Source of the DNA: Dipetalonema caudispina
Lineage: Eukaryota > Nematoda > Chromadorea > Rhabditida > Onchocercidae
DNA: 64,000 nucleotides
Assembly: GCA_013365325.1 (NCBI GenBank)
Contig: JABVXV010000252.1
Span: 29,920 to 93,919 of the forward strand
Direction: 5' to 3'
Under the pieces are notes generated by a model that was not told the origin of the DNA, made no database searches, and saw only the letters and a program-made list of their open reading frames with translations. This document shows, one piece after another, positions 51,641-64,000 of this stretch; position 1 is the stretch's first letter; each line of letters starts with the position of its first letter. A program made the position numbers and the translations under genes.

Positions 51641-53141
51641 TTAAATGCTGCTAGATCCAATCAATTCTTCATCAGTTTCGATTAATCCCTGAATAATCCT
51701 TATCTAAAATATTCATATAATTGAAATTATATTTATCATTGAAACTTTCCAATCATCATCTAACAAAAACTTGAAATTTTTCAAATAAATATTTTACAAA
51801 ATTTTGAAGAAGAATTTTGATCGACTTTAGCTTTGTTGAAAATAGAACCATAAAAAAAATGGGAAAAAAAAAATCACCCACCAATTCTAATTTTTCCCAT
51901 TGAACTTTATCGAGAAATTTTTTAGTTTGTTCATGCAATGCTTTTTCCTTTCTAAGCGCCAAATAAGCATCATCAAGCTGAATTATATTTCATTAAAAAA
52001 AACTTTTAACCAAACTAACTTCGTCCTTTCATGTAATTCAAAAAACTTAAAAAGATTTATTTGGATGGACCATTAAAATTGTTACTTTTATTATTATTAG
52101 AATTAGTTGATTATTATAATTAGTTAAAATCATTCGAAAAAAAAAATGATTTTCATCAGTTTTTTTTCTACAACAAAATATTGAAAGCTGAAAATATCCA
52201 CCAAAATTTAAGCTAATAATTCTTCATAGATAATAAGTCAAAATTACAACAGTAAGAAAGTAATCATTATAAAAGATGATCGCTGCAAAATTTATAAATT
52301 TTATTCTAAACTTTTAAATAAAATATGCAGAAAAGAAAAGAAAAAAACAGAATGTTGCCTTTTTTAAAAGGTCATTGTAATTGTCCGATTTCTCAGATTC
52401 ATCCGAACTATCATTATCAGAGGGCGTATCAGTGATTTCACTTTTCCTGTCACTCATGTCATCGTGAAAATAAAGTGATGTTACAATATCATCAATTTTT
52501 GATGGTTTACGACATTCTGGACATGTCTGCTGCTCCTTAAATACTTTATTACTCAAATAGATAAACCTGTTACACTCAATTTATTAATTTTTATGCTATT
52601 TTATATACTCATTTCAGATGATATTTTATAATCCGGAATAAATTTAACAAATTCAGAAATACTTATTATATTTACAAAACAAATAAATGCATTCAATTCA
52701 TTATTGCAAATGAAAGATAAGTAAAATTGAAAATTTTTAGGAAAAGTTTTAAAAAGACAGAGAAAAAAAAAAAGGGAACCATTAAAAAATGATACTTACA
52801 GTTAACCAATATTTAATACATTGGAAATGAAATAAATGACCACAATGAAGGGCTGAAATATCCTTTATAGGCATTTTCTCCAAACAAATTGTACATAAAC
52901 TAAAATATATCAAAATTGAAATAGTATCACATTAACTATAATTTTTCATTCTTCAATTGAAAATATTTAGGAAAAGTTTAAAAGATCACAATAGTATCGT
53001 ATCAATTTTATAACAGATATTATTAGAAAATTATCACCTTATTTTTGATTATCAATTACTAAATTATGCAAAAAAAGTCATTGTATAAAACAAAAATTTA
53101 CTCAACCCTTTTGATTTTTGACGTCCCAATAATTGACCCAT
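51641..53141 (-). CDS. Small RING-H2 finger protein with coiled coil, TRAIP-like
   Basis: RING-H2 proteins of the TRAIP type are E3 ubiquitin ligases acting in the nucleus at damaged or converging replication forks. Exons: 53141-53107, 52899-52800, 52535-52359, 51977-51882, 51703-51641, all in phase, giving 156 residues. It begins MGQLLGRQ. The RING (about residues 13-52) has LCTIC, HCGHLFHFQC and CPEC, the full C3H2C3 ligand set with a Trp in CIKYWLT, as in TRAIP. A Ser/Asp/Glu-rich stretch follows, then a coiled coil (LLKKLDDAYLALRKEKALHE). Human TRAIP is about 470 residues, so this is much shorter: either a truncated orthologue or another RING-coiled-coil protein. Exon 3 appears to end at a GC donor (GCAACA at 52358), which is the only joining seen that keeps the phase and the coiled coil. 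Confidence 0.75.
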
Positions 53142-53362
53142 AATTTGGCTCCTTGAATTTGCTTTTTCTTCACGCTAGCAATTTTATTGATTATAAAATT
53201 AATTAATAGTATTAAGAAACTGAAAGATATGCATAGTAATGGAAATTTTTGTTTTTATTTTTTTAAAAAAATTGTAAGGAAGCAATAGGAAAGAAATGCA
53301 AAAAGAAGTAATTCATTTCGTATTAAAATATAGATTTACATATTTTCGTATGAAATATTTTG

Positions 53363-53436
53363 AAAGAGAGAGAGAGAGAAGGAATGGAAGAGAGGGAAAA
53401 TGAGAGGGAAAGAGGGAAGGAGAGAGAGAGAGAGAT
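53363..53436. repeat. Interrupted (GA)n/purine tract
   Basis: GAGAGA runs separated by GGAATGG and GAGGGAAA on the plus strand, about 220 bases upstream of the RING gene start. Confidence 0.85.
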
Positions 53437-54417
53437 CGCCGTTATGACCTACTGCATTTCTTCAAAAAAGTAGTGGTAATGAGTGATGAATTTGGAAGTA
53501 AAGAATGTTGATTAAGTAGATATTCTTAAAATATATGTATATATATATTGATATAAAAAGATCGGTGAGAGATCAAAAATGTGTCATTGATCAGATCGTT
53601 GATAAAATTATTATTGTAATATTTGATGATATTACTGACAAGATTATTGTTATCATCATAGAACAGATCTTTTTTTATTTATCATATCTATTAAATATTA
53701 CCAAATAAATTAATATTGTTCAGATTAATATGTTGTGCTAATCAAATATTGATAAATAATTAGTGTTAAAATATGCTGGCTTGTTTAATTTCATTTCTTC
53801 ACATTATTTTACTTTGATATCATCTTAAACATTGTAATTATACGATAATTTCTTTATCAAAATTTTTAAAGTTAAAATTTTCTTCATTTATGCATATAAT
53901 TTGCAACTTAATGCTCTCTCCCGTTTTTAAATATGTAAAAATTTGCATGTAAAATTATGTTTTAATATGGCATTTTAGAAGAATTGAAAAATAGAAAACG
54001 ATAACTGCTAATTAAATTCACGTGTATGCAAATTTGAATTTTGAAAAATTTTAATAACAAGTCATTTTTTATTTTTATTCAGGGCATATTCAAAATATTA
54101 GTTAAAATATGTTCAAATAGGATTATTCAAAATGAAAATGAAAATTTGTTCATTTCATTCAAACACTTAATTTGCACACTCATTAAATTTGTAAATTTGT
54201 TTGCTATTAAATTGCAATAAATAAAAGTTTTTGAAGCTGACATTTATCATTTTTAGTTTTCATCTCTTGCCCAGTGTTTCTAATTGTACTCTGTGAAAGG
54301 TTCACTTCAAATGTTTGCTTTTGTTTAGTCGAACAAAAAAAAATATTCAAGAGTGAAATTTTCAAAATCTCCGCATTCCTTCCCATATTAATTGCTTGTT
54401 ACTTAACAGCAAGCTTG

Positions 54418-54540
<123 letters not shown>

Positions 54541-54739
54541 TCAATGATTACTGTTATCATCAATTATTAAGTTTTTCGTTCAGTTAAGAGCTTTCAAAAT
54601 GTAAAGTACTTAAAAATTAACTTTTAATTTTAGAATTTTGTATAATTTCTCTTTTTTCCACTATTTACAGAACATAAGATTTTTTTATGGTAATAAGAGT
54701 TGTGGCACATCGGTGAATGAATAACAAAAATAAAGGATT

Positions 54740-57700
54740 ATGCCGAAAAATAAGAAAAGCAAAGTAAAAGGTGAAAAAAACGGAAGGAAAAAACGAGAAG
54801 CTGGAGTAAGAGAAATTTATTGAAAAAATTAAATCGTTTTAACAAAAAAAAAAAAAAAAAAAAAGAGGAAACAGTAAATTGACACTTTCTAATGCTATTT
54901 ATGTTTGGTAAAGTCATTATCGGTTCAAACAAACGGTCGTAAAGTTACATCCAGAAAAAAGAGACAAAAAAAGTATGATATAATTTGACTGTATAGTAAC
55001 AAATGTCGTTTCGTTTAGTTCTTCCATATACCCGATGTAATGAGTAATTAATTATTATTGGTTTAATTAGATTATTTTGATTAAAAATTTAAAAAACAAA
55101 AAATTGCAAGGGTAATTTTAGCGTAAATTTCTTTTCTTTTTTGCAGTGCTACTCCTAATTTGACATAGTTAGTTAATAAATTAGCAAAAAAAAAAAAAAA
55201 ACAACAATTAATATTTTTTATAAAAAACGAAAACAGAACTATCAAAACGATAAACTTTTTTATTTGCACAAAAATCACAAATAAGAATAATTACAATTGC
55301 AATGTGACAAAAAAAAAAAAAATTATGCCGTAAAAAAAAAAAATGAAATTACGCATTGTTGTATTAATTTAATTTTGACGATCAACTTTTGCCAATTGTG
55401 AAAGAATTCAAAAATTAGGAAAAAAAAAAAGATTCAAACAGTTGCAAATATCATTGTTAATTTGGTTAATTATTTTTCTCATTTTTCTTTTTTGGAATAA
55501 AACTTTGCAATTTTCAATTGTTCCCATCGCTTTTGAAATATTTCATCAGTGTAGTAATAAATGATAGTTCCGGTTAGAATTTCAAGCAAAAATTGCTCGA
55601 TCATAAATAAACAACTGTTAAGTTGTAAGATTTATTTGCAGAAAAAGCGTAAAAATTCGAGATATTATTTTGTCGTAATTTTTTCCACAGTTTGTAAATT
55701 TAAGTTGAAAGCTTAAAGACTACTGTTTATTAGTCATTAAAGATAAGATTGAAATTCAATTAATCTTTCAATTTCTTTCCTTAATTACTGGTATTTAAGT
55801 GTTGCCCAAAATGCTATTTAAGTTTATATTCGCAGATTTTTTTTTTTTGTTGCTTTATGAGATTCAAACTTACTTGAAAAATAGAAACAAAAGAAGAAAA
55901 AATATTAGTGACTTTGAAATATACAATGAATTAAAATAGCGATATAAATTTTCATTAAAAGTAAATTTTTCAAAAGTTGAAATTAATTCTATAAGGTAAT
56001 TTAGGTGAAAGCATGGTTACAAACGGTCATAGACAAATTAACAAAAGAGTGGGAACCAGCTAAATGTCAATCACTTTTTACCGAAAGTGAACTTATCGAA
56101 TTATGCTATCGAGCACGTGAAATGTTTTGGATGCAACCAACTCTTATTGAGGTATTCACAAATGGCATAGCAATACTTATTGTAGCAGCAAATAAAATCT
56201 AATACTACTTATTGAAACAGCAAATAAGCTAGTAATTTTATCAGAAGTTTGAAATGTTTCCGATAAGCAATATGAAAATGAAGCAGTCAGTATTTTTGAT
56301 TTAAATACTTCTGGCTGAATGTTTTAGCCTAGTGTTATGAGTATTGGGATTGAACCAAATTGTTAAATATTTCATTGCATTGAGCTATGATGTAAATTTT
56401 TTTAATTTGGTCAGTAAATAGATTTAATGGATATTATCATATTTGATTATAATTATGCAACGTCGAAAATTTTTACAATGGCAAATAGTTTGTTATTAAT
56501 TCCTTGATTTTTTAGTCTGATTATCGAAATTTAAGTTAATTAAATGTTTTAATCTAGAATTTCATCTTCTATTAATTGTGGTAAAAAAAAATTTAGGATG
56601 TACAGAAATAACGAGTAACAGTCCGGTAATATTGGTGTAATTACTTGTCAATGGTAAATGTTTAAAATTATTTCATATTTAAAAAGTTTCAAATTTTCTT
56701 CATTTTATTTTTAGGTAAATCCACCAATAAATGTTGTGGGTGATATACATGGACAATTTGAAGATCTTATAGCATTATTCACCCTAAATGGTTTTCCACC
56801 AAATACGAAATATCTTTTTCTTGGTGATTATGTTGATCGTGGTCCATATTCACTTGAAGTGATCGTATTACTATTTGCTTATAAAGTATCATTTCCATAC
56901 TATCCATCGATTTATCGATTTATATGAAATAATGAAATTGATTAAAAAAAAAAATGAATTAATTAAAAATAGTTTTATTCTTCTTCTAACAGAATAATGT
57001 ATGATATAAATACTTTCATTGGCTTTTTTCGTTTTTAAATAACTTTCTAAAAAAAAAAAGAAGATAGTTAAGTTTTAAATAGCATTAAAGGTAATATAAT
57101 AATTAGTTTGCAAGTTTAGATTTGTTCAATATAATTAATTCTATAATCATTTTACAAAAATTAGTATCATATTTACATTCTTTTTGATTTTGGGTACTTT
57201 ATCCCGATATAATCACTTTATTACGTGGTAATCACGAATCACGACCAGTTAATAAACAATATGGATTTTATGTGGAATGCACGAGACGGTTACTAAAATT
57301 TAAATATGATTAATTAATCTGAAATTGAAATTTGAACATTTTTTACTACAATTTCAAATAATTTCTACAATCTATAAATCTTTAAATTTGATTTCATTTA
57401 TACTATTCAATATATTACTTCTTTAAACTATCGTAATTTAATTTTTCCTTACTACTAATATAATTACATTCTATTCATTACTATCTAAATTTTATAATTA
57501 GCATAATTTTATGCAACGAAATAGTAACAATGATTTAATTGAGTTATAGTTATTCGGTGGTACTTTATGAATGTTTTCAATTTGCATTTTATTGCATGCC
57601 ATTTTGTGCTCGTATATCAAAAATAATAATGTGTATGCATGGTGGTATTAGTGAAAGTTTAGTTAATTTTTCACAGGTTTATTTTTAATAATAATTTTTT

Positions 57701-59028
57701 TGTTTTATTTGTTTGCAATAATATAAAATATTTTATTGTTTCAGTCATTATTTCCCTGTAAAATTTCATGGAATGATTTTAAATTTGAAACTTTTTAATA
57801 TGCATAATCTTATTCTTTTCCTTCTTTACAACATGTTAACTTTTAATAGAATTAAATTGTCAATTGGCGGAAAATATTTCAGATAATTGATAAATTGGTT
57901 CTGTTAATTTTATACTAATATATTTCCACTTAATTTATATAATTTAAATAGGATTTTTTTTTTTTTGAAAATAAGACAAAAAAATTTTAAACCTTTTTTA
58001 AATAAAATTTATTAAATTAAAATTCTTTTAGATTGCAAAAATTGAACGACCATGTGATATTCCGGATATGGGTTTACTTGCTGATTTAACATGGTCTGAT
58101 CCTGATCCGGCTGTAGCAGGTTATGAAGAAAGTCCACGTGGTGCAGCAAGTGTATTTGGTACTGATGCACTAAAATCATTTTGTGATCAACTTGGTCTAG
58201 AACTTATCATTCGTGCACATCAGGTTTAAATATTTTTTTTTTTTTTTTACCAATTTAACGTAATTTCTCAAGTAATATTTGATCATATCGGCAGATTATT
58301 GATTGATCTTAAATGATTTAAATAACCAGAAAAAATCCATCCGTTCCTTGTTATCATTTAACAATGCTTGATAATTGAAAGAAATTAATGAAAGAAACAA
58401 AAATATAATGAAATAACAAGCTATTTTATGAAAAATTAAATAAAATTAATTTCTAATTAGCAAATTAATAGATTGCTATTATCCCTATTACTATTATTTA
58501 TTTATTTTTTTTTTTTTCTTTTTTAGGTCGTTCAAGAAGGTTATGAATTTTTTGGTAATCGTCGATTAGTTACCATATTTTCAGCGCCAAATTATTGTGC
58601 TCAATTTAATAATGCAGCATGTGTGATGAAAATTTCAGAAGATTTAGTAATTTATTTTTTTTATTATTGACAAATTTTCCTTTCAAAAATTAGTCAAATT
58701 TCATTAATTATTATCAATTTCAAAAAAAAAAAAAAAAAAACTCGACAAAATACTATTAAAATAATGAAGTAAACTTAAATTAAGTATAGTTATGTCATGA
58801 TTTCATACTCATACATTTATTGTTGAGAAAAAAAAAAAAAGAACTAATTCCCTTTGAAATTAATTCATCCAATATTTCTATCAATGATTTTAATTTCATT
58901 ATAAATTACTATACATTATCATATTTATTTTTTTTCTTTTCTTTTTCAGGAAAAAAATGATTTCTTTTTATTATTGTATTTGTTTTCAGGAAATTTCATT
59001 TGCAATACATCGACCAAAAAGGACTTAA
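54740..59028 (+). CDS. PP1-family serine/threonine protein phosphatase, divergent nematode type
   Basis: A metal-dependent phosphoserine/threonine phosphatase. Exons: 54740-54805, 56005-56151, 56715-56885, 57194-57288, 57550-57676, 58032-58223, 58527-58646, 58990-59028; 318 residues, close to PP1. All active-site motifs are present: GDIHGQ (80-85), GDYVDRG (108-114), LRGNHE (138-143), MHGG (189-192), RAHQ (263-266), SAPNYC. Exon 1 encodes a basic leader ([15 protein letters not shown]) found by its in-phase GTAAGA donor; it is less certain than the rest. The C-terminus ([12 protein letters not shown]) stops where the short PP1 tail begins. Sequence is far from canonical PP1 outside the motifs, as in the expanded nematode PP1-like group. 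Intron 3 ends TTTTGG instead of an AG, although its phase is right. AATAAA at 59058 follows the stop by 29 bases. Confidence 0.9.
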
Positions 59029-59637
59029 AATAATATTTTCTATACTCAATGTTTTCTAATAAATAAAATATTATTTCGAAAAAATAAATTCTTCACATGA
59101 AATTAAACTATCATACACTATTATATTCCATTAAAAAAAAAAAAAAAATTTGTTTTTTAAAACGTTTTTTTAACAAATGTACATATAATAGTCTTGCTAT
59201 AATTGAATACAAATTGTCTCAGTACCATTAAATCATTTAATTTTAACTAAATTATTTCTATCCAGGAATAGAATGAAAATATCGTATTTTGGCATTTCCA
59301 AAAAAAAAAAAAATTTTTTTTCACTTATATTTAACCTTTATTTGCAATTTTATTTTCTTATAATTATTTATTATATTCCCATTACATTACAATTACAGAT
59401 TAATGTTTGCCTTTCTTTTTTGAATAAATCAACTTTTAAGAAATCACATTATAGATGAAGAAATTTCAAGAAGAATTTTTGAATTGACAGAAAACTTTCA
59501 AAAAAAAAAAAAAAAAAAAAGAAAAACAAACTTTATTCATGGAGTTTATTTGTCCTTCTTTTTTTTTGTTTTGTTTTTATTTATTTTATTTTATTTTATT
59601 TTTTTTCGTTTTTGCTATTTATTTATTTCTCTTTTTC

Positions 59638-59671
<34 letters not shown>

Positions 59672-62600
59672 GGAAAAAAATGAAATTGGAAAAAAATTTG
59701 TTTTTTCTTTGAAGCTAAATAAATAAAGCCAATTTCATTTGAAACATATGCAATTAAAGTTTGAAAATATCAAAAATGTTGATTACTAATCAAATAAACA
59801 ATATGAAGATAATATGCATATAAAATTTGCCTTCTTTTACGAATAATATTACTTATGCTAATGATTTAACAAGCTAAAATAATTACAGAAATTACATGGA
59901 ATATTTTTTTTAATAGAAATTGATAGTAATTATAACGTATGCGATTTTTAATTTCCATTTAAAGAAAATGATAATAAATGATGGAAGATTAACTTGTAAA
60001 TTTTTATATGATTCTATCTTAATTACGAATAATTAATAAATTAGTCGATATTTGTAAAGATTAGAAATTGACTAAAAATTAAAATTATCATAGGTATTTA
60101 TGCTTATGACATTTATCATTGATATTTTCGATTGTATTATCTTAGCAATTTATCATTTGATCTCTAATGCATCTTTTAAAATGATAAAAAGAATAAATAT
60201 CATTTTAGCCTTATTTGTTTACCAAAATTTCGTTTCGTTTTTGTTTGTTTTTTCTGTTTTTTAGGTTGCAATGATAATTGAAAATTTATTTCTTCTGCGA
60301 ATTTTTTGTTTTTTTATTTTTTTAATTTTTTTTTTTTTTGGAAATTCGTAGCAAATGCTTTTTTGCAGCAAATGGTAGTAATGTCTGTAACATAGCAACG
60401 AAATAGATAATAGAATGTCGTAATAGGTGATAAATGTCACCATCTAAAAGTGTACTTCAATATACTTCAATTTGGTGTCGCATATCTAGAATAGCTTTTT
60501 TTTTTAGGCTTAACACTTTCTTTTATACTTTGTGGAAATTACTAAATGTGATTATTGTTAATTACTATTTAATGTGAGAATAATATGTATAATAGTAACA
60601 ATAACAATAGACTATTATTATTAATATTATTAATATCAATTTAATGATAATAAAAATGATATTATTTTAATGATATCAGTTATCATCTCACAAGGTGACA
60701 ACATTACATTTGTTGTTTGCTTAAAAGAAGACCCTTACATATAATTGGAATACTGATAAGATGCCTTAGTATACTTATAATGTTAATAATCGCCGTTATC
60801 ATTTCCATACTCTGTTATCACTTTCACACTATAGCAATAATAAATGATTTTTAGCATATAGTCAATATGATAGTATATCATAAATTTGAAAATAAATATT
60901 ATCCTTCATAAATTATCATGATAAAATAATAAGTATAATAATTTCCTTAGCTATTTTTGATTAATTTTTGTAAGAGAATTGTTTGGCTAATAGTGTCACG
61001 AAAGTTATTCGCATAACCTTTGCGATGGAAGGAATAATATATCTCTTATAATTAAATTAATTAATGTTTGTTTAGTAATGAATCGATTCATTCCATTGTT
61101 AACATAAATCCTTTAACTTATACTCATTCTTATCTAAGATGAGATTATTAACACAATACGTCTTTGTCATTTGTGATTAGGAAAGGTCAACTTCAAATCC
61201 AAATAATGTACTGAACTTTGTTTATATGTTTTTAATTTTAACGTATGTCCTTTGTTTCATATGCTTAAGCTAAGTCTGTAAACATTGTCCTTTGTGTCAT
61301 ATATTTACGCCAGGGTTAAAACAATGCTTCCTGTAGACCACTTCCACTAACTTATTCACCTATTTAACCGATCTACTTCCGGATCTGGATCTGTTATCAC
61401 AATCGGGTTGAGCAGTCGCTATTGGATCAACTCTCTCAAATTCAATTTACCTGTTATTCTAACTAAATTCTACTGTTAATAATATATCTCGGAAATAAAT
61501 TACTGATTTGATTCTCTGTACCAAATGCAAATCAGAAATCAGCCAGAAAATCAATCAACTTTCACTACAAATAGTATAAATTAAAGTAAATTTTCATCTC
61601 CTTGATTTCATCTCCATAATTAGCTTAATTTTTAATGCAACATTCATAATTTAATTACATATGCGATACTTTACATTTACTTAGTTATTGTGAGAAAAGA
61701 TAATTAATTTAAAGGTTTAATCTATGTTTTACCTTTTTTTTTTTTTTGTAAATTTAAAATCCATCAAATATTCTTTGAGATGCTATATATTAATATATTA
61801 ACTTATTCTATGACATCTATATAAAATATTTTCAGTAGTATCCTAAACATTACATTCAATTTTGCTTATAAATGGTGAAATATAATTTTACTGATGGTAA
61901 CAGGAATTGAAATTTTCATGTTTATTAGCAAAAAAAATTTCAAATAGGTATAACATAGAATTTGATTTATTATGCAAGAAAAATTAATCAATTCATGAAA
62001 ACAATTCAAAAGTAATTGCTTTTAAAATTAATATGAGAATGTAACTGTCATTAATTTATCAAAATATCAAATATTAACAAATATATTTCGAAAATTAGCG
62101 TAAAAAGTATGATTAGAAAAATAATATTTCCAACTTATTCTTTTAGAATTTCAAATTAATTGCTTTAAAAAACTTGTTGAAGATATATCGAAAGATTACA
62201 TATTCAATAGAAATAGTAGATTGATCGTTTTAATTTCAACAACTATACATTATTTTATATTTTCCATTAAATAGACAATCGCAATTCTTAAAAAATATTT
62301 TCTAATAATAATTTTTTTCCCAATTTTTTCACTAAAATAAAATTTACTTTAAAATTTTAAAAGTGTAAACTTTGAAAAAAAAAGATATGTGTATATAACG
62401 ATTTCCAATACAATTAATCAATTTTTTTTTTTTTTTTTTTTTCATTATAAATCACAAGATGATGATATTAGCTGTGCAAATCATTTGATCTGAACATTTC
62501 AAACAGCTGAATGAATATCGAATGATCAGAAAAAAAAAACGATAAGAGTGCAGAAGGATCGGAATGAGAGAATAGGAAAGGATAGAAAGATTAGTGGATT

Positions 62601-63876
62601 GAATTTGTTTTTTATATGAATAAACTTTCCATTATTCCCCAGAGAAGCAAATGATAAGCTCATTTCAATAATATATTTCATTCATTAATATGAAATGCTT
62701 TTTTCAATCCAATATTCAACGCTTTTTACATTATTAATTACTAATTCGAATAATTGCAAAAAATATGTTTGCTTTTTTTTCCAATTAACAAATCTTTTTT
62801 TTTTTTTTTTTTTTTTTTGGATATGAATTAGATTTTCTTGAAAATTTAATGCAAAAAATTTTTCAAAATAACTTCCATCCTTTAATACTATGATTAATAA
62901 TCCAAAATAATTTCTATTGTTACTTTTGTAATAGGTAATAATTCTGTGAGGAAAATTTTTTGAAATTAAAATTATGCAAACATAAATTTGCTTGTATAAT
63001 TTGACTTATGACATGTATAAAAAATATTATTAATTCGAAAAGTATTCCAAATTAGTCGTTTACCATGTAATACGCTAGCATAGTTAATTAATTAATAATT
63101 AATGCCAAATTTAAATGACGGGAAGAGAGAAGTAAGTTAATCATTTGCTATAATAATAGTGTACCCAATTAATTTATAATTAATATTCAATTTAAATGAG
63201 GTAGAAAAAGAGAGTTTGTTTTAATAGTTAGTTTCTGAATTTTATAGCTATTTGATTTCAATGTTTTTTTCTCTTGCAATTACAAATTTAAATTGTATAC
63301 TTGTCCAATTAAGTTAAGCAATTCTTAACGTGCATCGATTTCTGTTTTTTTACCACGATAAAATTAAATGTAGAATTAAATGATAGGACTTTATTTTTTT
63401 AAAATTCATTTTTGCTAATTAATGCATGATATAAAAGATGGTAAGATCACGGATTGAAGCAATAACATAATATAATTTATCCAATTATTTTTTTTTTTGG
63501 TTTTAATTTAAATTCTTCGAATTCTTTGCTTGCACTCATAAGTATATAAATGACTAATTTTTTCCTTTTTTTTTTTTGTCTCAGCTTTGGGTGTATCACT
63601 TAATAATATTTAAATTATGCAAAAGGTTAAGTTTTACAGTTAAGGATTAAAAAAATGAATGCGAAGTAATTTGTTTATTAAGTTATGATTTGCATATGAA
63701 TTTTTACTAAAGAAAGTATTTAAAAGGAGGATTTGCGATACAAAAAATATTAATGATTCATTAATTGCTCTATCCTATTGTAATATTTGCTCAGCTGAAT
63801 TATTATTTTCCCTTTTTTCCTATTTTATATATCATTTCATTTGATATTTATTATATTTGCTATCCCTAAAAAATTG
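59029..63876. other. Intergenic AT-rich region downstream of the PP1-like gene
   Basis: No exon is recognised. T runs occur at 59640-59670, 62420-62442 and 62793-62818. From about 60990 to 61460 the base composition is less AT-rich and a TGTCCTTTGT(T/G)TCATAT element occurs twice (about 61244 and 61287); this could be an old mobile-element remnant but no terminal repeats or coding motifs were found. Confidence 0.45.
59058..59067 (+). terminator. Polyadenylation signal of the PP1-like gene
   Basis: Overlapping AATAAATAAA about 30 bases after the TAA stop. Confidence 0.7.

Positions 63877-64000
<124 letters not shown>

Noticed and set aside
52260..52358. Continuation of RING gene exon 3 to its open-frame stop
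   Set aside because: The extension is Phe-rich intron-like sequence, whereas splicing at 52359 restores the coiled coil.

Overview
The window is nuclear DNA of a nematode, most likely an Onchocercidae filarial worm. The reasons are the very AT-rich non-coding DNA full of homopolymer runs, short introns with TTTCAG-type acceptors, nematode-like versions of conserved eukaryotic genes, and a decayed bacterial-type malate dehydrogenase fragment that resembles a Wolbachia-to-nucleus transfer. The species cannot be fixed from the sequence alone. All products are called from protein patterns recalled from known families; no search was run. Exon joins were checked by reading phase.

Layout. (1) 178-5383, minus: the first eight coding exons (421 codons) of a CLUH/clu-1 homologue, running off the left edge. 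(2) 5.4-25.3 kb: about 20 kb with no recognisable gene, carrying microsatellites, a 108-bp tandem repeat and two long hairpins. (3) 25354-30214, plus: a ten-exon UDP-glycosyltransferase of 525 residues with an intact reading frame but a ruined active site. (4) 33118-33462, minus: the malate dehydrogenase fragment, beside a less AT-rich patch. (5) 36121-48161, plus: a complete 15-exon CNOT3/ntl-3 gene of 762 residues, with a probable non-coding first exon ending at 35673. (6) 50896-50968, minus: tRNA-Val(AAC). (7) 51641-53141, minus: a small five-exon RING-H2/coiled-coil protein resembling TRAIP (156 residues). (8) 54740-59028, plus: an eight-exon PP1-family phosphatase of 318 residues with all catalytic motifs but one intron lacking an AG acceptor. 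(9) 59.0-64.0 kb: no gene recognised, ending in a long (ATA)n array cut by the window edge.

The genes do not form one pathway. CLUH acts in cytosolic handling of nuclear-encoded mitochondrial mRNAs, CNOT3 in mRNA deadenylation, and the others in conjugation and trafficking, ubiquitin signalling and dephosphorylation. The points most worth following are the predicted catalytically dead UGT, the bacterial malate dehydrogenase fragment, the 31-bp triplication across a splice donor, two apparent GC-AG introns and the apparent GT-GG intron.
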